Source: Blautia massiliensis (ex Durand et al. 2017) (GTDB lineage: Bacteria; Bacillota; Clostridia; Lachnospirales; Lachnospiraceae). From it: DNA of 64,000 bases. Numbering within the stretch: the first letter of the stretch is position 1; every line of letters starts with the position of its first letter. Below the pieces are notes generated by a model. That model was not told the origin of the DNA and made no database searches. It worked only from the letters and a program-made list of their open reading frames with translations. Below are positions 35,477 to 43,464 of the stretch, in pieces. Made by a program: the position numbers and the translations under genes. The stretch covers positions 309,581-373,580 of the forward strand of contig NZ_LN913006.1 in NCBI RefSeq assembly GCF_001487165.1, read 5' to 3'.

Positions 35477-36912
35477 AGCTGTTCAAGAAGTCCCAGCAGG
35501 ATCTGCTGGGCTTCTTTTTTTGTATATACGGATTCTTCCTCAGACAGGGAACAGAGGTAATCATTCAGGGCCTGTCCGATACTGGTCTCTTTCAGATAGA
35601 TACAGAGAAAAGTATCTTTTTCGGAAAGAAAGCAGAGAAAAACGGAATAGTCAGACAGAACTTCCAGATGGATCCCGGTTTCAGGAAGTACGGAAGGCTT
35701 CAGGATCCTGCATTTTTCATGTCCCATATCTGTGTCAAGAAGATGCTTGAGGGCTTTTTTTCGTTCTTCTTTCGGAAGAGGGGTCTGATGGTAGGAATAA
35801 GGTCCGTCAAGGAGTCCGGTACAGGCAAATTTCCGGATCCCGCTCAGTGTAAAATAATTGCAGGAAAAGGCAGCTTCTGTAAAAGAAAAGGAAGTCTGGT
35901 TCAGAACCGCTGCCAGCTGGGTATAGACCGGATCGGAAAGATCGATATCCCTGTTATCAAACAATGACTGAATAAAGCCCGGACCATAGGACATCAGTGC
36001 AAGGCAGGGATGAGATTCCAGTGCAAAATTTGTTGAGATCTTTGTCTGCATGATAGAACCAAAGATATTAAGGATCCTGTCCGGAGAATCCGACTGCAGG
36101 AAGAATTGGCTGGAATTCTCAAGAGCCCGCCGGAATTCCTGTTGATATGCGTGGATCGCTTCCGGATTTTCAGTAAAAATACAGGTCATCATATCCGAGG
36201 ATAACAGCAGCAGCTTTTTTTCAGTGAGTAAGAAAAAAGGAAACAGTTCATAGCTGGAAAACTCTCGGCCTGTCTGAGTATAGTAATAATATGGCTGGTA
36301 GCCCACAAAACCTGACAGGATCGGAAGGAGTGTGCAGAGAAAGGTTTCCAGATTCATGTTGTAATCCGGTGAGGCGGACGGGTTCTGGTGAAGCGGCAGG
36401 ATCTGGATCACCGGTGGCAGTTTCTCATATTTGGGATAAAGATGGGAAAAGATCTGTACAAGAAGCCGGCAGTTGGCCGGAAGGTTGGTACGGATCGTTT
36501 CAGAAGAACCGGAAGACAGGATGTCCTCAAAAAGGCTCAGGACCTTCTTTTCCACATCAAGAGAAAAAGTTCCACGGTAAAAGGGAAAGGATGGAAGCCT
36601 GAGAAAACCCTCCCGGGAAATGACCTGCTGGGAGCTGATAACACCCAGAAGCTCCTGTATATATTTGCGGTTGTAATATATTTCTTTTCCGATTTTTTCT
36701 ATTTTATATAATTCCATCAGTTCCCTGCGCTGGGAAGGATTGATCCGGAGGGAATCGCAGAACTGGCGCACAAAATCAATACCGGGAAGACGTTTCCCTG
36801 TGATCATACGTTGTAGCGAGGTACGGTCAAGTCCCGAAGAAGCAGATAACTGATAAACGTTTTCTCCTGTATCCTTTAGGTATTCCCGGCATTTGTTGCT
36901 GAAATCAGACAT
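35473..36912 (-). CDS. XRE-type helix-turn-helix regulator with large uncharacterised sensor region
   Basis: This 479-residue protein starts with an XRE/Cro helix-turn-helix (residues 1-70: VYQLSASSGLDRTSLQRMITGKRLP, QFCDSLRINPSQRRELM). The remaining 400 residues are unfamiliar: no membrane segment, helix-rich, with an aromatic cluster VGYQPYYYYTQTG near 212-224. AAAGGAG precedes the ATG. The gene faces the TPR gene with a 4-bp overlap of stop codons and contains that operon's terminator. It stands divergent from the LytTR regulator (167 bp apart). It may control one of these neighbours; nothing in the sequence proves it. Confidence 0.8.
   Translation of the reverse strand: MSDFSNKCREYLKDTGENVYQLSASSGLDRTSLQRMITGKRLPGIDFVRQFCDSLRINPSQRRELMELYKIEKIGKEIYYNRKYIQELLGVISSQQVISREGFLRLPSFPFYRGTFSLDVEKKVLSLFEDILSSGSSETIRTNLPANCRLLVQIFSHLYPKYEKLPPVIQILPLHQNPSASPDYNMNLETFLCTLLPILSGFVGYQPYYYYTQTGREFSSYELFPFFLLTEKKLLLLSSDMMTCIFTENPEAIHAYQQEFRRALENSSQFFLQSDSPDRILNIFGSIMQTKISTNFALESHPCLALMSYGPGFIQSLFDNRDIDLSDPVYTQLAAVLNQTSFSFTEAAFSCNYFTLSGIRKFACTGLLDGPYSYHQTPLPKEERKKALKHLLDTDMGHEKCRILKPSVLPETGIHLEVLSDYSVFLCFLSEKDTFLCIYLKETSIGQALNDYLCSLSEEESVYTKKEAQQILLGLLEQL
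35485..35521 (+). terminator. Terminator of the three-gene cassette, inside the XRE gene
   Basis: Stem AAGAAG-(bulged T)-CCCAGCAG (35485-35499) pairs with CTGCTGGGCTTCTT (35103 offset: 35503-35516), loop GAT, followed by T residues to 35521. It lies within the last codons of the convergent XRE regulator gene, so the same bases code for protein on the other strand. Confidence 0.85.
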
Positions 36913-37079
36913 AGTAGTACTCCTTTTGGTGCTTATATGACATTATTATACGAAAACAGATCATGAATTGCAATAATTTGTAAAAAAACAAGGCACAATT
37001 AGAAGCACATATTGCGTAGGTCTTTCTTTGAAAATAAAATGTTAATATCAGAAAGAGCATGAGGGAGGAAAACACGGCA

Positions 37080-37802
37080 ATGGCAGTGATGACGATCGCG
37101 ATATGTGATGAAATACGAAAGGATGCACAGAAGCTGTACAGGCAGCTTTCCACACTGGTCCCTGATGCAGAGCTCCTTCTGTATCGGACCAGAGAGAGTC
37201 TTCTGAAAGGACTGGCAGAGGGACACAAGATCTGCGATCTGATATTTCTGGGGCTGGATGGTGATCAGGGCAGGAGTCTGGAAACTGTACGGACAATGCG
37301 CCTGAAAGGACATTATATCCCGGTTGTGCTGGTGGCAGAGAATGAAAAATTCTATAAAGAAGCATTTGAAGTGTTTGCCTATAACTATCTGGTCAAACCG
37401 GTTGAAAGTGGAGAACTGGAACATGTTCTGGTACATATCCTGGAGGTATGCAGGCGTGAAGGCGGAAGAGCGCTGTATTTTCGCTACAGGAAACAGGTTT
37501 ATACACTGCAGCACGATCATCTGGCATATATATCCAGTAGTCTTCACAGTGTGACATTTCATCTTACCGATGGAAAAAAGATCAGCTGCAGAGCCAGGCT
37601 GGGGGATTTTTCGGGACAGCTGTCAGACAGCAGCTTTTTGAGATGTCATCAGAGCTTTTGTATTAACATGGAGAAGGTAACTTCACTTAAGAAGAACAGT
37701 TTTGTGGTCGGACAGACGGAAATCCCAATTTCCAGAACATATCTGAAAACGGCCAGAAAGAAATACAAAGATTATCTGGCAGAGCAGAAGGTTTGCTCTT
37801 GA
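37080..37802 (+). CDS. LytTR-family regulator with atypical receiver domain
   Basis: This 240-residue regulator has an N-terminal receiver-like domain (residues 1-120) and a C-terminal LytTR DNA-binding domain (about 135-240: LYFRYRKQVYTL, HDHLAYISSSLHSVTFHL, FLRCHQSFCINMEKV). In the receiver the phosphoacceptor aspartate appears replaced by glycine (LIFLGLDGD, G58), although YLVKPVE retains the conserved lysine. No histidine kinase is encoded nearby. It therefore probably works without phosphorylation or with phosphorylation at a neighbouring Asp (D60 or D62). The start at 37080 is placed 11 bases after GGAGG; the ATG at 37059 precedes that site. Confidence 0.85.
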   Translation: MAVMTIAICDEIRKDAQKLYRQLSTLVPDAELLLYRTRESLLKGLAEGHKICDLIFLGLDGDQGRSLETVRTMRLKGHYIPVVLVAENEKFYKEAFEVFAYNYLVKPVESGELEHVLVHILEVCRREGGRALYFRYRKQVYTLQHDHLAYISSSLHSVTFHLTDGKKISCRARLGDFSGQLSDSSFLRCHQSFCINMEKVTSLKKNSFVVGQTEIPISRTYLKTARKKYKDYLAEQKVCS

Positions 37803-37827
37803 CAGCTCCTTTTGGGTATGTTACTAT
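37799..37827 (+). promoter_or_regulatory. Promoter of the amino-acid ABC transporter operon
   Basis: TTGACA (37799-37804) and TACTAT (37822-37827) are exactly 17 bp apart. The -35 box overlaps the stop codon of the LytTR gene. The 67-bp leader contains partial palindromes but no recognised riboswitch. Confidence 0.85.
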
Positions 37828-37894
37828 AACCATACGCTTTCACGTGGTAGAGTGACCATGTGATAAAGAGATAACCGAAAAAAGGAGAATGACC

Positions 37895-38785
37895 ATGAAG
37901 AAAAGAACAGTTGCAGTAGTAATGGCGGCAGCGATGACAATAGGAATGATGGTAACAGGAGTGAGTGTACAGGCAGGTGTTGAGGATAAGACCCTGATCG
38001 TAGGATTTGATGCTGAATATCCTCCGTTCGGATATAAGGATGATAACGGAGAATATGTAGGATTTGACCTTGACCTTGCCCAGGAAGTATGTGATAATCT
38101 TGGCTGGGAACTTGTTAAGAAGCCTATCAACTGGGATTCCAAGGATATGGAGCTGAACTCCGGAACGATCGACTGTATATGGAATGGATTTACTATCAAC
38201 GGACGTGAGGATGACTATACATGGAGTGATCCATACATCAACAATGAGCAGGTGATCGTAGTTGCCAAGGATTCTGAAATTGAGAAGCTTGCGGATCTTA
38301 AGGGCAAGAACGTAGTTGTACAGGCTGCATCCGCTGCACTGGACGCATTGAACAACGATGACAATAAGGAACTGAAGGACAGCTTTGCATCTCTTACAGA
38401 GAATCCGGACTACAACACTGCATTTATGAATATTGATTCCGGAGCTGCAGACGCTGTTGCTGTTGATATCGGTGTTGCTAACTATCAGCTTTCCCAGAGA
38501 GGCAAGGATAAATATGTGATCCTTGACGAGCCAATCCAGAACGAGCAGTATGGCATCGGATTCAAGAAGGGAAATGATGAACTGAAGGATCTCGTATGGG
38601 ATGAGGTCAAGAAGCTTGACGAGTCCGGTGAGGTTGACAAGCTTGCAGATAAGTATGAACTGGATAAGAGCATGCTCTGCATCAGCGAGGACAAGGATAA
38701 GACAGAGAATTCTGATTCAGCAGAAGCTGACACAGAAGAAAGTGCAGACAGCACAGAGAAAGAAACCGATTCTGAATCCAAATGA
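37895..38785 (+). CDS. Amino-acid ABC transporter substrate-binding protein, no lipobox, acidic tail
   Basis: This 296-residue protein belongs to the polar amino acid binding family (SBP_bac_3): LIVGFDAEYPPFGYKDDNGEY near the start of the mature chain and the GFDLDLAQEV, DCIWNGFTI and SDPYINN segments are typical. The Sec signal peptide (1-27, cleaved after VQA) has no lipobox cysteine. The last 33 residues are a low-complexity Asp/Glu/Ser/Thr tail not seen in usual family members. The start at 37895 is 8 bases from AAAGGAG; the ATG at 37889 is too close. Ligand specificity (cystine, glutamine or similar) is not resolved. Confidence 0.93.
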   Translation: MKKRTVAVVMAAAMTIGMMVTGVSVQAGVEDKTLIVGFDAEYPPFGYKDDNGEYVGFDLDLAQEVCDNLGWELVKKPINWDSKDMELNSGTIDCIWNGFTINGREDDYTWSDPYINNEQVIVVAKDSEIEKLADLKGKNVVVQAASAALDALNNDDNKELKDSFASLTENPDYNTAFMNIDSGAADAVAVDIGVANYQLSQRGKDKYVILDEPIQNEQYGIGFKKGNDELKDLVWDEVKKLDESGEVDKLADKYELDKSMLCISEDKDKTENSDSAEADTEESADSTEKETDSESK

Positions 38786-38801
38786 TCCGGTACAGATCCG
38801 G

Positions 38802-38994
38802 CACAGTAAAAGCTGTGAAGATATTTTTTTAAGCTATCCAACAGCAGTAGAAATAAGAAACATAGCAGAAGCTTTTGAAGCTTCCGCATAAAAAGGAAAT
38901 GAGGGTGCTTCGGCGCAGAAAGAGCTGCCGTACACGCTCATTTCCTGTTGTTTACAGGAATTACAGGTATCAGTCCGATAAATAGGACTGATAC
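38802..38994 (+). promoter_or_regulatory. Hairpin-rich gap between binding-protein and permease genes
   Basis: Three inverted repeats lie in this 229-bp gap. CACAG/CTGTG (38802-38806 with 38813-38817) is followed by a T-rich run and looks like a weak attenuator. AGGAAATGAG/CTCATTTCCT (38894-38903 with 38937-38946) is a perfect 10-bp stem with further pairing inside. GTATCAGTCC/GGACTGATAC (38967-38976 with 38985-38994) is a perfect 10-bp stem ending next to the permease ribosome binding site. They could lower permease expression relative to the binding protein. Confidence 0.65.
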
Positions 38995-39014
38995 TCCGAA
39001 CCAGGAGGAAAAAA

Positions 39015-39665
39015 ATGAGTTTTAGTGTAATGCTCCAGCAGCTGGCAGGAGGAATGCTGGTCTCTATTGAGATCTTTTTTGTAACCTTGCTGTTTTCTCT
39101 GCCGCTGGGACTTCTGATCTGTTTTGGCAGAATGTCCAGAAACAAAGTGATCCGTACCATTGTATCCGGTTACATATCCATCATGAGAGGAACGCCGCTG
39201 ATGCTGCAGCTGATGGTGGTATATTTCGGTCCGTATTTTATCTTCGGGATCCGTATTTCCATGGGATATAGTCTGATTGCTGTATTTATCGCATTTGCCA
39301 TCAACTATGCAGCTTACTTTGCAGAAATCTATCGCGGCGGCATTGAATCCATGCCGGTGGGACAGTATGAAGCTGCAAAGATCCTTGGATACAATAAGGT
39401 GCAGACATTTTTCCGCATCATCCTTCCACAGGTGATCAAGAGGATTTTGCCGTCTATTACAAATGAGGTCATTACGCTGGTCAAGGATACTTCCCTTGCG
39501 TTTGTTGTGGCAGTTGCGGAGATGTTTACCATTGCCAAGCAGATCGCAAGTGCACAGACAACAATGATGCCATTTGTGATCGCTGCGATATTTTATTATG
39601 TGTTCAACCTGATCGTGGCTGTTGTGATGCAGAAGGTTGAGAAAAGTATGAATTACTACCGCTAA
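39015..39665 (+). CDS. Amino-acid ABC transporter permease
   Basis: This 216-residue HisM/GlnP-type permease has about five membrane segments. The family's N-terminal motif is seen as YISIMRGTPLMLQL (about residues 54-67), and the ATPase-docking loop as EAAKILGYNKVQTFFRIILPQ (split near 117-137). It forms the channel for the binding protein upstream, with the ATPase encoded 21 bp downstream. AGGAGG precedes the ATG. Confidence 0.95.
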   Translation: MSFSVMLQQLAGGMLVSIEIFFVTLLFSLPLGLLICFGRMSRNKVIRTIVSGYISIMRGTPLMLQLMVVYFGPYFIFGIRISMGYSLIAVFIAFAINYAAYFAEIYRGGIESMPVGQYEAAKILGYNKVQTFFRIILPQVIKRILPSITNEVITLVKDTSLAFVVAVAEMFTIAKQIASAQTTMMPFVIAAIFYYVFNLIVAVVMQKVEKSMNYYR

Positions 39666-39686
39666 CCGGAATGGAGAGTACAAAAT

Positions 39687-40379
39687 ATGAAATTATTTGA
39701 AATGAAACATATCAAAAAAAGCTTTGACGGACTGGAAGTTCTCAAAGATATCTCTCTTGACGTGGAAGAGGGAGAAGTTTTAAGTATCATCGGTCCTTCC
39801 GGTTCCGGCAAGTCAACCATCCTGCGTTGTGCCACAGGACTTGAGACGCCGGACAGCGGCGAGATCATCAAAAACGGTGATGTGGGACTGGTGTTCCAGC
39901 AGTTCAATCTGTTTCCGCATTTTTCCGTACTGAAAAATATAGTGGATGCACCTCTGAAGGTGCAGAAGAGAAAGAAAGATGAGGTTTACGCCCAGGCAAG
40001 AAGCCTTCTTAAGAAAATGGGACTTGCAGACAAGGAGAAGGCATATCCTTTTCAGCTTTCCGGAGGACAGCAGCAGCGAGTTTCCATTGCCCGTGCGCTC
40101 TGTATGAATCCGAAGATCCTGTTTTTTGATGAACCTACATCTGCACTTGATCCGGAACTGACCGGTGAGATCCTGAAGGTTATCAAGGATCTTGCTCAGG
40201 AGCATATCACCATGGTGATCGTTACTCATGAAATGAATTTTGCAAGAGATATTTCCGACCGTATCATTTTTATGGATAAGGGTGTGATCGCAGTGGAGGG
40301 AACGCCGCAGGAGGTATTTTCTTCCGAAAATGGCAGAATGAAGGAATTTTTGGGAAAATTCCATCAGGGTATGGAGTAA
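39687..40379 (+). CDS. Amino-acid ABC transporter ATP-binding protein
   Basis: This 230-residue GlnQ-type ATPase has Walker [10 protein letters not shown] (about residues 34-42), Q-loop VFQQFNLF, signature [15 protein letters not shown], Walker [15 protein letters not shown] and the H-loop in VIVTHEM. All catalytic residues are intact. With the two preceding genes it completes a polar amino acid importer. Slightly shorter than usual (about 240-250), lacking residues in the segment between Walker A and the Q-loop. Confidence 0.97.
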   Translation: MKLFEMKHIKKSFDGLEVLKDISLDVEEGEVLSIIGPSGSGKSTILRCATGLETPDSGEIIKNGDVGLVFQQFNLFPHFSVLKNIVDAPLKVQKRKKDEVYAQARSLLKKMGLADKEKAYPFQLSGGQQQRVSIARALCMNPKILFFDEPTSALDPELTGEILKVIKDLAQEHITMVIVTHEMNFARDISDRIIFMDKGVIAVEGTPQEVFSSENGRMKEFLGKFHQGME

Positions 40380-40386
40380 CAAACGG

Positions 40387-40415
40387 TTGCTTTTAAAGAG
40401 TCAATGTTATATAAT
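40387..40415 (+). promoter_or_regulatory. Probable purB promoter
   Basis: TTGCTT (40387-40392) and TATAAT (40410-40415) are 17 bp apart, in the 122-bp gap before purB. No PurR box or purine riboswitch was recognised in the leader. Confidence 0.7.
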
Positions 40416-40501
40416 TTCAAGAGGCGTGAATTAACCAGATTCGGGCAGATAACGGATCATTCGCCATTCCGGCCCGGATGTATGTAATCAGGAGGATAAT
40501 A

Positions 40502-41935
40502 ATGAATACAGACAGATATGTAAGCCCGCTGTCAGAGCGGTACGCAAGCAAAGAGATGCAGTACATTTTTTCCCCGGACATGAAATTCCGCACATGGAGA
40601 AAGCTGTGGATCGCACTTGCTGAGACGGAACGTGAGCTTGGCCTTAACATCACCCAGGAGCAGATTGATGAGATGAAAGCTCATGCGGATGATATCAACT
40701 ATGATGTGGCTAAGGAGCGTGAGCGTCAGGTTCGCCATGATGTAATGTCTCACGTGTATGCGTTTGGTGTACAGTGCCCGAAGGCAAAAGGCATCATCCA
40801 TCTGGGAGCAACCTCCTGTTATGTAGGAGATAACACCGACATTATCGTTATGACAGAGGCACTGAAACTTGTCCGCAAGAAACTTGTGAACGTGATCGCG
40901 GAGCTTTCCAAGTTTGCAGCACAGTATAAAGATCAGCCAACTCTGGCATTTACTCATTTCCAGCCGGCACAGCCCACAACCGTAGGTAAGAGGGCAACTC
41001 TCTGGACACAGGAATTCCTGATGGATCTTGAGGACCTTGAGTATGTATTAAGCACTATGAAACTTCTTGGTTCCAAGGGAACAACCGGTACACAGGCAAG
41101 CTTCCTGGAACTTTTTGACGGGGATCAGGAGACCATCGACAAGATCGATCCGATGATCGCAGAGAAGATGGGATTCAGATCCTGCTATCCGGTTTCCGGA
41201 CAGACCTATTCCAGAAAGGTTGATACCCGTGTGCTGAATATCCTTGCGGGAATCGCTGCAAGTGCACATAAGATGTCCAACGATATCCGTCTTCTTCAGC
41301 ATCTGAAAGAAGTAGAGGAGCCATTTGAGAAATCCCAGATCGGATCTTCCGCTATGGCATATAAGAGAAATCCGATGAGAAGTGAGAGAATCGCTTCCCT
41401 GTCCAGATATGTGATGATCGATGCACTGAACCCGGCGATCACATCTGCAACACAGTGGTTTGAGAGAACTCTGGACGACTCTGCAAACAAGCGTCTCAGC
41501 GTTCCGGAAGGATTCCTTGCGATCGACGGAATCCTGGATCTCTGCCTCAATGTTGTAGACGGACTGGTTGTTTATCCGAAGGTTATCGAGAAGAGATTGA
41601 TGTCTGAGCTTCCATTTATGGCAACTGAGAATATCATGATGGATGCAGTTAAGGCAGGCGGAGACCGTCAGGAGCTTCATGAGCGTATCCGTGAGCTTTC
41701 CATGGAAGCAGGAAAGAACGTGAAGGTAGAGGGTAAAGATAACAATCTTCTTGAGCTGATCGCAGCAGATCCGGCATTTAACCTGACTCTTGAGGATCTT
41801 CAGAAATCCATGGATCCGTCCAGATATACAGGACGTGCCAAAGAGCAGACAGAGGCATTTATCGCCAATGTGGTACAGCCGGTTCTGGATGCACATAAGG
41901 ATCTGCTTGGCGTTAAGGTTGAAATCAACGTATAA
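40502..41935 (+). CDS. purB: Adenylosuccinate lyase PurB
   Basis: PurB cleaves SAICAR to AICAR and adenylosuccinate to AMP plus fumarate in purine synthesis. The 477-residue protein has the fumarase/aspartase superfamily signature GSSAMAYKRNPMRSE near residues 280-294 (from IGSSAMAYKRNP), the TSCYVGDNTD and FTHFQPAQPTTVGKR segments that contribute active-site histidines. AGGAGG (40489-40494) sets the start at 40502. It is followed after 120 bp by purA, so the two AMP branch enzymes are adjacent. Confidence 0.98.
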   Translation: MNTDRYVSPLSERYASKEMQYIFSPDMKFRTWRKLWIALAETERELGLNITQEQIDEMKAHADDINYDVAKERERQVRHDVMSHVYAFGVQCPKAKGIIHLGATSCYVGDNTDIIVMTEALKLVRKKLVNVIAELSKFAAQYKDQPTLAFTHFQPAQPTTVGKRATLWTQEFLMDLEDLEYVLSTMKLLGSKGTTGTQASFLELFDGDQETIDKIDPMIAEKMGFRSCYPVSGQTYSRKVDTRVLNILAGIAASAHKMSNDIRLLQHLKEVEEPFEKSQIGSSAMAYKRNPMRSERIASLSRYVMIDALNPAITSATQWFERTLDDSANKRLSVPEGFLAIDGILDLCLNVVDGLVVYPKVIEKRLMSELPFMATENIMMDAVKAGGDRQELHERIRELSMEAGKNVKVEGKDNNLLELIAADPAFNLTLEDLQKSMDPSRYTGRAKEQTEAFIANVVQPVLDAHKDLLGVKVEINV

Positions 41936-42055
41936 TTCCAAGATGTTATAAACATTAAGAAATGAACACAGACAGGAATGACGTGTCTCTGTGTATTACA
42001 GGCAGAGAACATGTCGTTCCGAATAATAGAGAAAGACACAAGGAGGAACTGTGTT

Positions 42056-43330
42056 ATGGTAACTGCAGTAGTAGGAGCAAACTGGGGAGATGAAGGTAAA
42101 GGCAAGATCACAGATATGCTTGCTGAGAAAGCTGATATCATCGTAAGATTTCAGGGTGGAGCCAATGCGGGCCACACCATCGTAAATGATTACGGTAAAT
42201 TCGCACTTCATACACTTCCGTCAGGTGTGTTTTACGGACATACAACAAGTGTCATCGGAAACGGTGTTGCACTGAACATTCCGGTATTCTTCAAGGAGTA
42301 CAACGAAGTAGTAGGCCGTGGAGTACCGGCACCGAAGATCCTGATCTCCAACAGAGCACAGATGGTAATGTCTTACCACATTCTGTTCGATCAGTATGAA
42401 GAGGAGCGTCTTGGAGGCAAGGCTTTCGGTTCCACAAAATCCGGAATCGCTCCGTTCTATTCTGACAAATATGCAAAGATCGGCTTCCAGGTAAGTGAGC
42501 TTTTTGATGAGGAAGCACTGAAAGAGAAGGTTGTACGTATCTGCGAGACCAAGAACGTAACACTTGAGCATCTCTATCATAAGCCTCTTCTGAAACCGGA
42601 AGACATCATGAATGAGTTGATGGAATACAAGAAGATGGTTGAGCCATACGTATGCGACGTATCTCTCTATCTCTGGAATGCACTGAAAGAGGGAAAACAG
42701 GTTCTTCTTGAGGGACAGCTCGGAACTCTGAAAGACCCGGATCACGGAATCTATCCGATGGTTACATCCTCTTCCACACTGGCTGCTTATGGTGCCATCG
42801 GTGCAGGCCTGCCTCCATATGAGATCAAGAAGGTCGTAACCGTATGCAAAGCTTACTCCAGTGCAGTTGGAGCAGGTGCATTCGTTTCTGAAATCTTCGG
42901 CGAGGAAGCAGATGAGCTGAGAAAACGTGGCGGTGACGGTGGTGAGTTCGGTGCTACTACAGGCCGTCCGAGACGTATGGGATGGTTCGACTGTGTTGCA
43001 TCCAAATACGGATGCCGTCTCCAGGGAGCTACAGACGTTGCTTTTACAGTACTGGATGTTCTGGGATATCTGGATGAGATCCCGGTTTGCACAGGCTATG
43101 AGATCGACGGAGAGGTGACAACAGAATTCCCGACAACTGTGCAGCTTGAGAAAGCAAAACCGGTTATTGAGAAGCTTCCGGGATGGAAATGCGATATCCG
43201 TGGAATCAAAAAATATGAGGATCTTCCGGAGAACTGCAGAAAATATGTAGAGTTCGTAGAAAAACATATTGGATTCCCGATCACAATGATCTCTAACGGA
43301 CCAGGAAGAAACGACATCATTTATAGATAA
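42056..43330 (+). CDS. purA: Adenylosuccinate synthetase PurA
   Basis: PurA joins IMP and aspartate using GTP to form adenylosuccinate. The 424-residue protein has the P-loop GANWGDEGKGKITD at about residues 8-21, with the catalytic Asp and Lys, the QGGANAGHTI motif, and the later GTLKDPDHGIYPMVTSS segment. AAGGAGG at 42040-42046 sets the start; an in-frame ATG at 41978 has no site. A hairpin terminator follows. Confidence 0.98.
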   Translation: MVTAVVGANWGDEGKGKITDMLAEKADIIVRFQGGANAGHTIVNDYGKFALHTLPSGVFYGHTTSVIGNGVALNIPVFFKEYNEVVGRGVPAPKILISNRAQMVMSYHILFDQYEEERLGGKAFGSTKSGIAPFYSDKYAKIGFQVSELFDEEALKEKVVRICETKNVTLEHLYHKPLLKPEDIMNELMEYKKMVEPYVCDVSLYLWNALKEGKQVLLEGQLGTLKDPDHGIYPMVTSSSTLAAYGAIGAGLPPYEIKKVVTVCKAYSSAVGAGAFVSEIFGEEADELRKRGGDGGEFGATTGRPRRMGWFDCVASKYGCRLQGATDVAFTVLDVLGYLDEIPVCTGYEIDGEVTTEFPTTVQLEKAKPVIEKLPGWKCDIRGIKKYEDLPENCRKYVEFVEKHIGFPITMISNGPGRNDIIYR

Positions 43331-43365
43331 TTATTTTTACAGTATCAGGATTATGACAACAGGAA

Positions 43366-43397
43366 GCGCCGGGGAAGAATTTCTCCGGCGCCCTTTT
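43366..43397 (+). terminator. Terminator of purA
   Basis: Stem GCGCCGG (43366-43372) with CCGGCGC (43385-43391), extended inward by four pairs, loops out four bases and is followed by CCTTTT. The T run is short. Confidence 0.75.
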
Positions 43398-43423
43398 GGT
43401 TCAAAGAGATATTCAGTTAAAAT
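43396..43423 (+). promoter_or_regulatory. Possible promoter of the HAD-family gene
   Basis: TTGGTT (43396-43401) and TAAAAT (43418-43423) are 16 bp apart, 41 bp before the start at 43465. The -35 overlaps the end of the purA terminator. Confidence 0.45.
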
Positions 43424-43464
43424 AACAGATAGAATAGCGGATGTATCATGTGAAAGGAAGTTCA

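Noticed and set aside
41048..41941. Long antisense frame opposite purB
   Set aside because: It is fully inside the purB gene, has no domain and no ribosome binding site.
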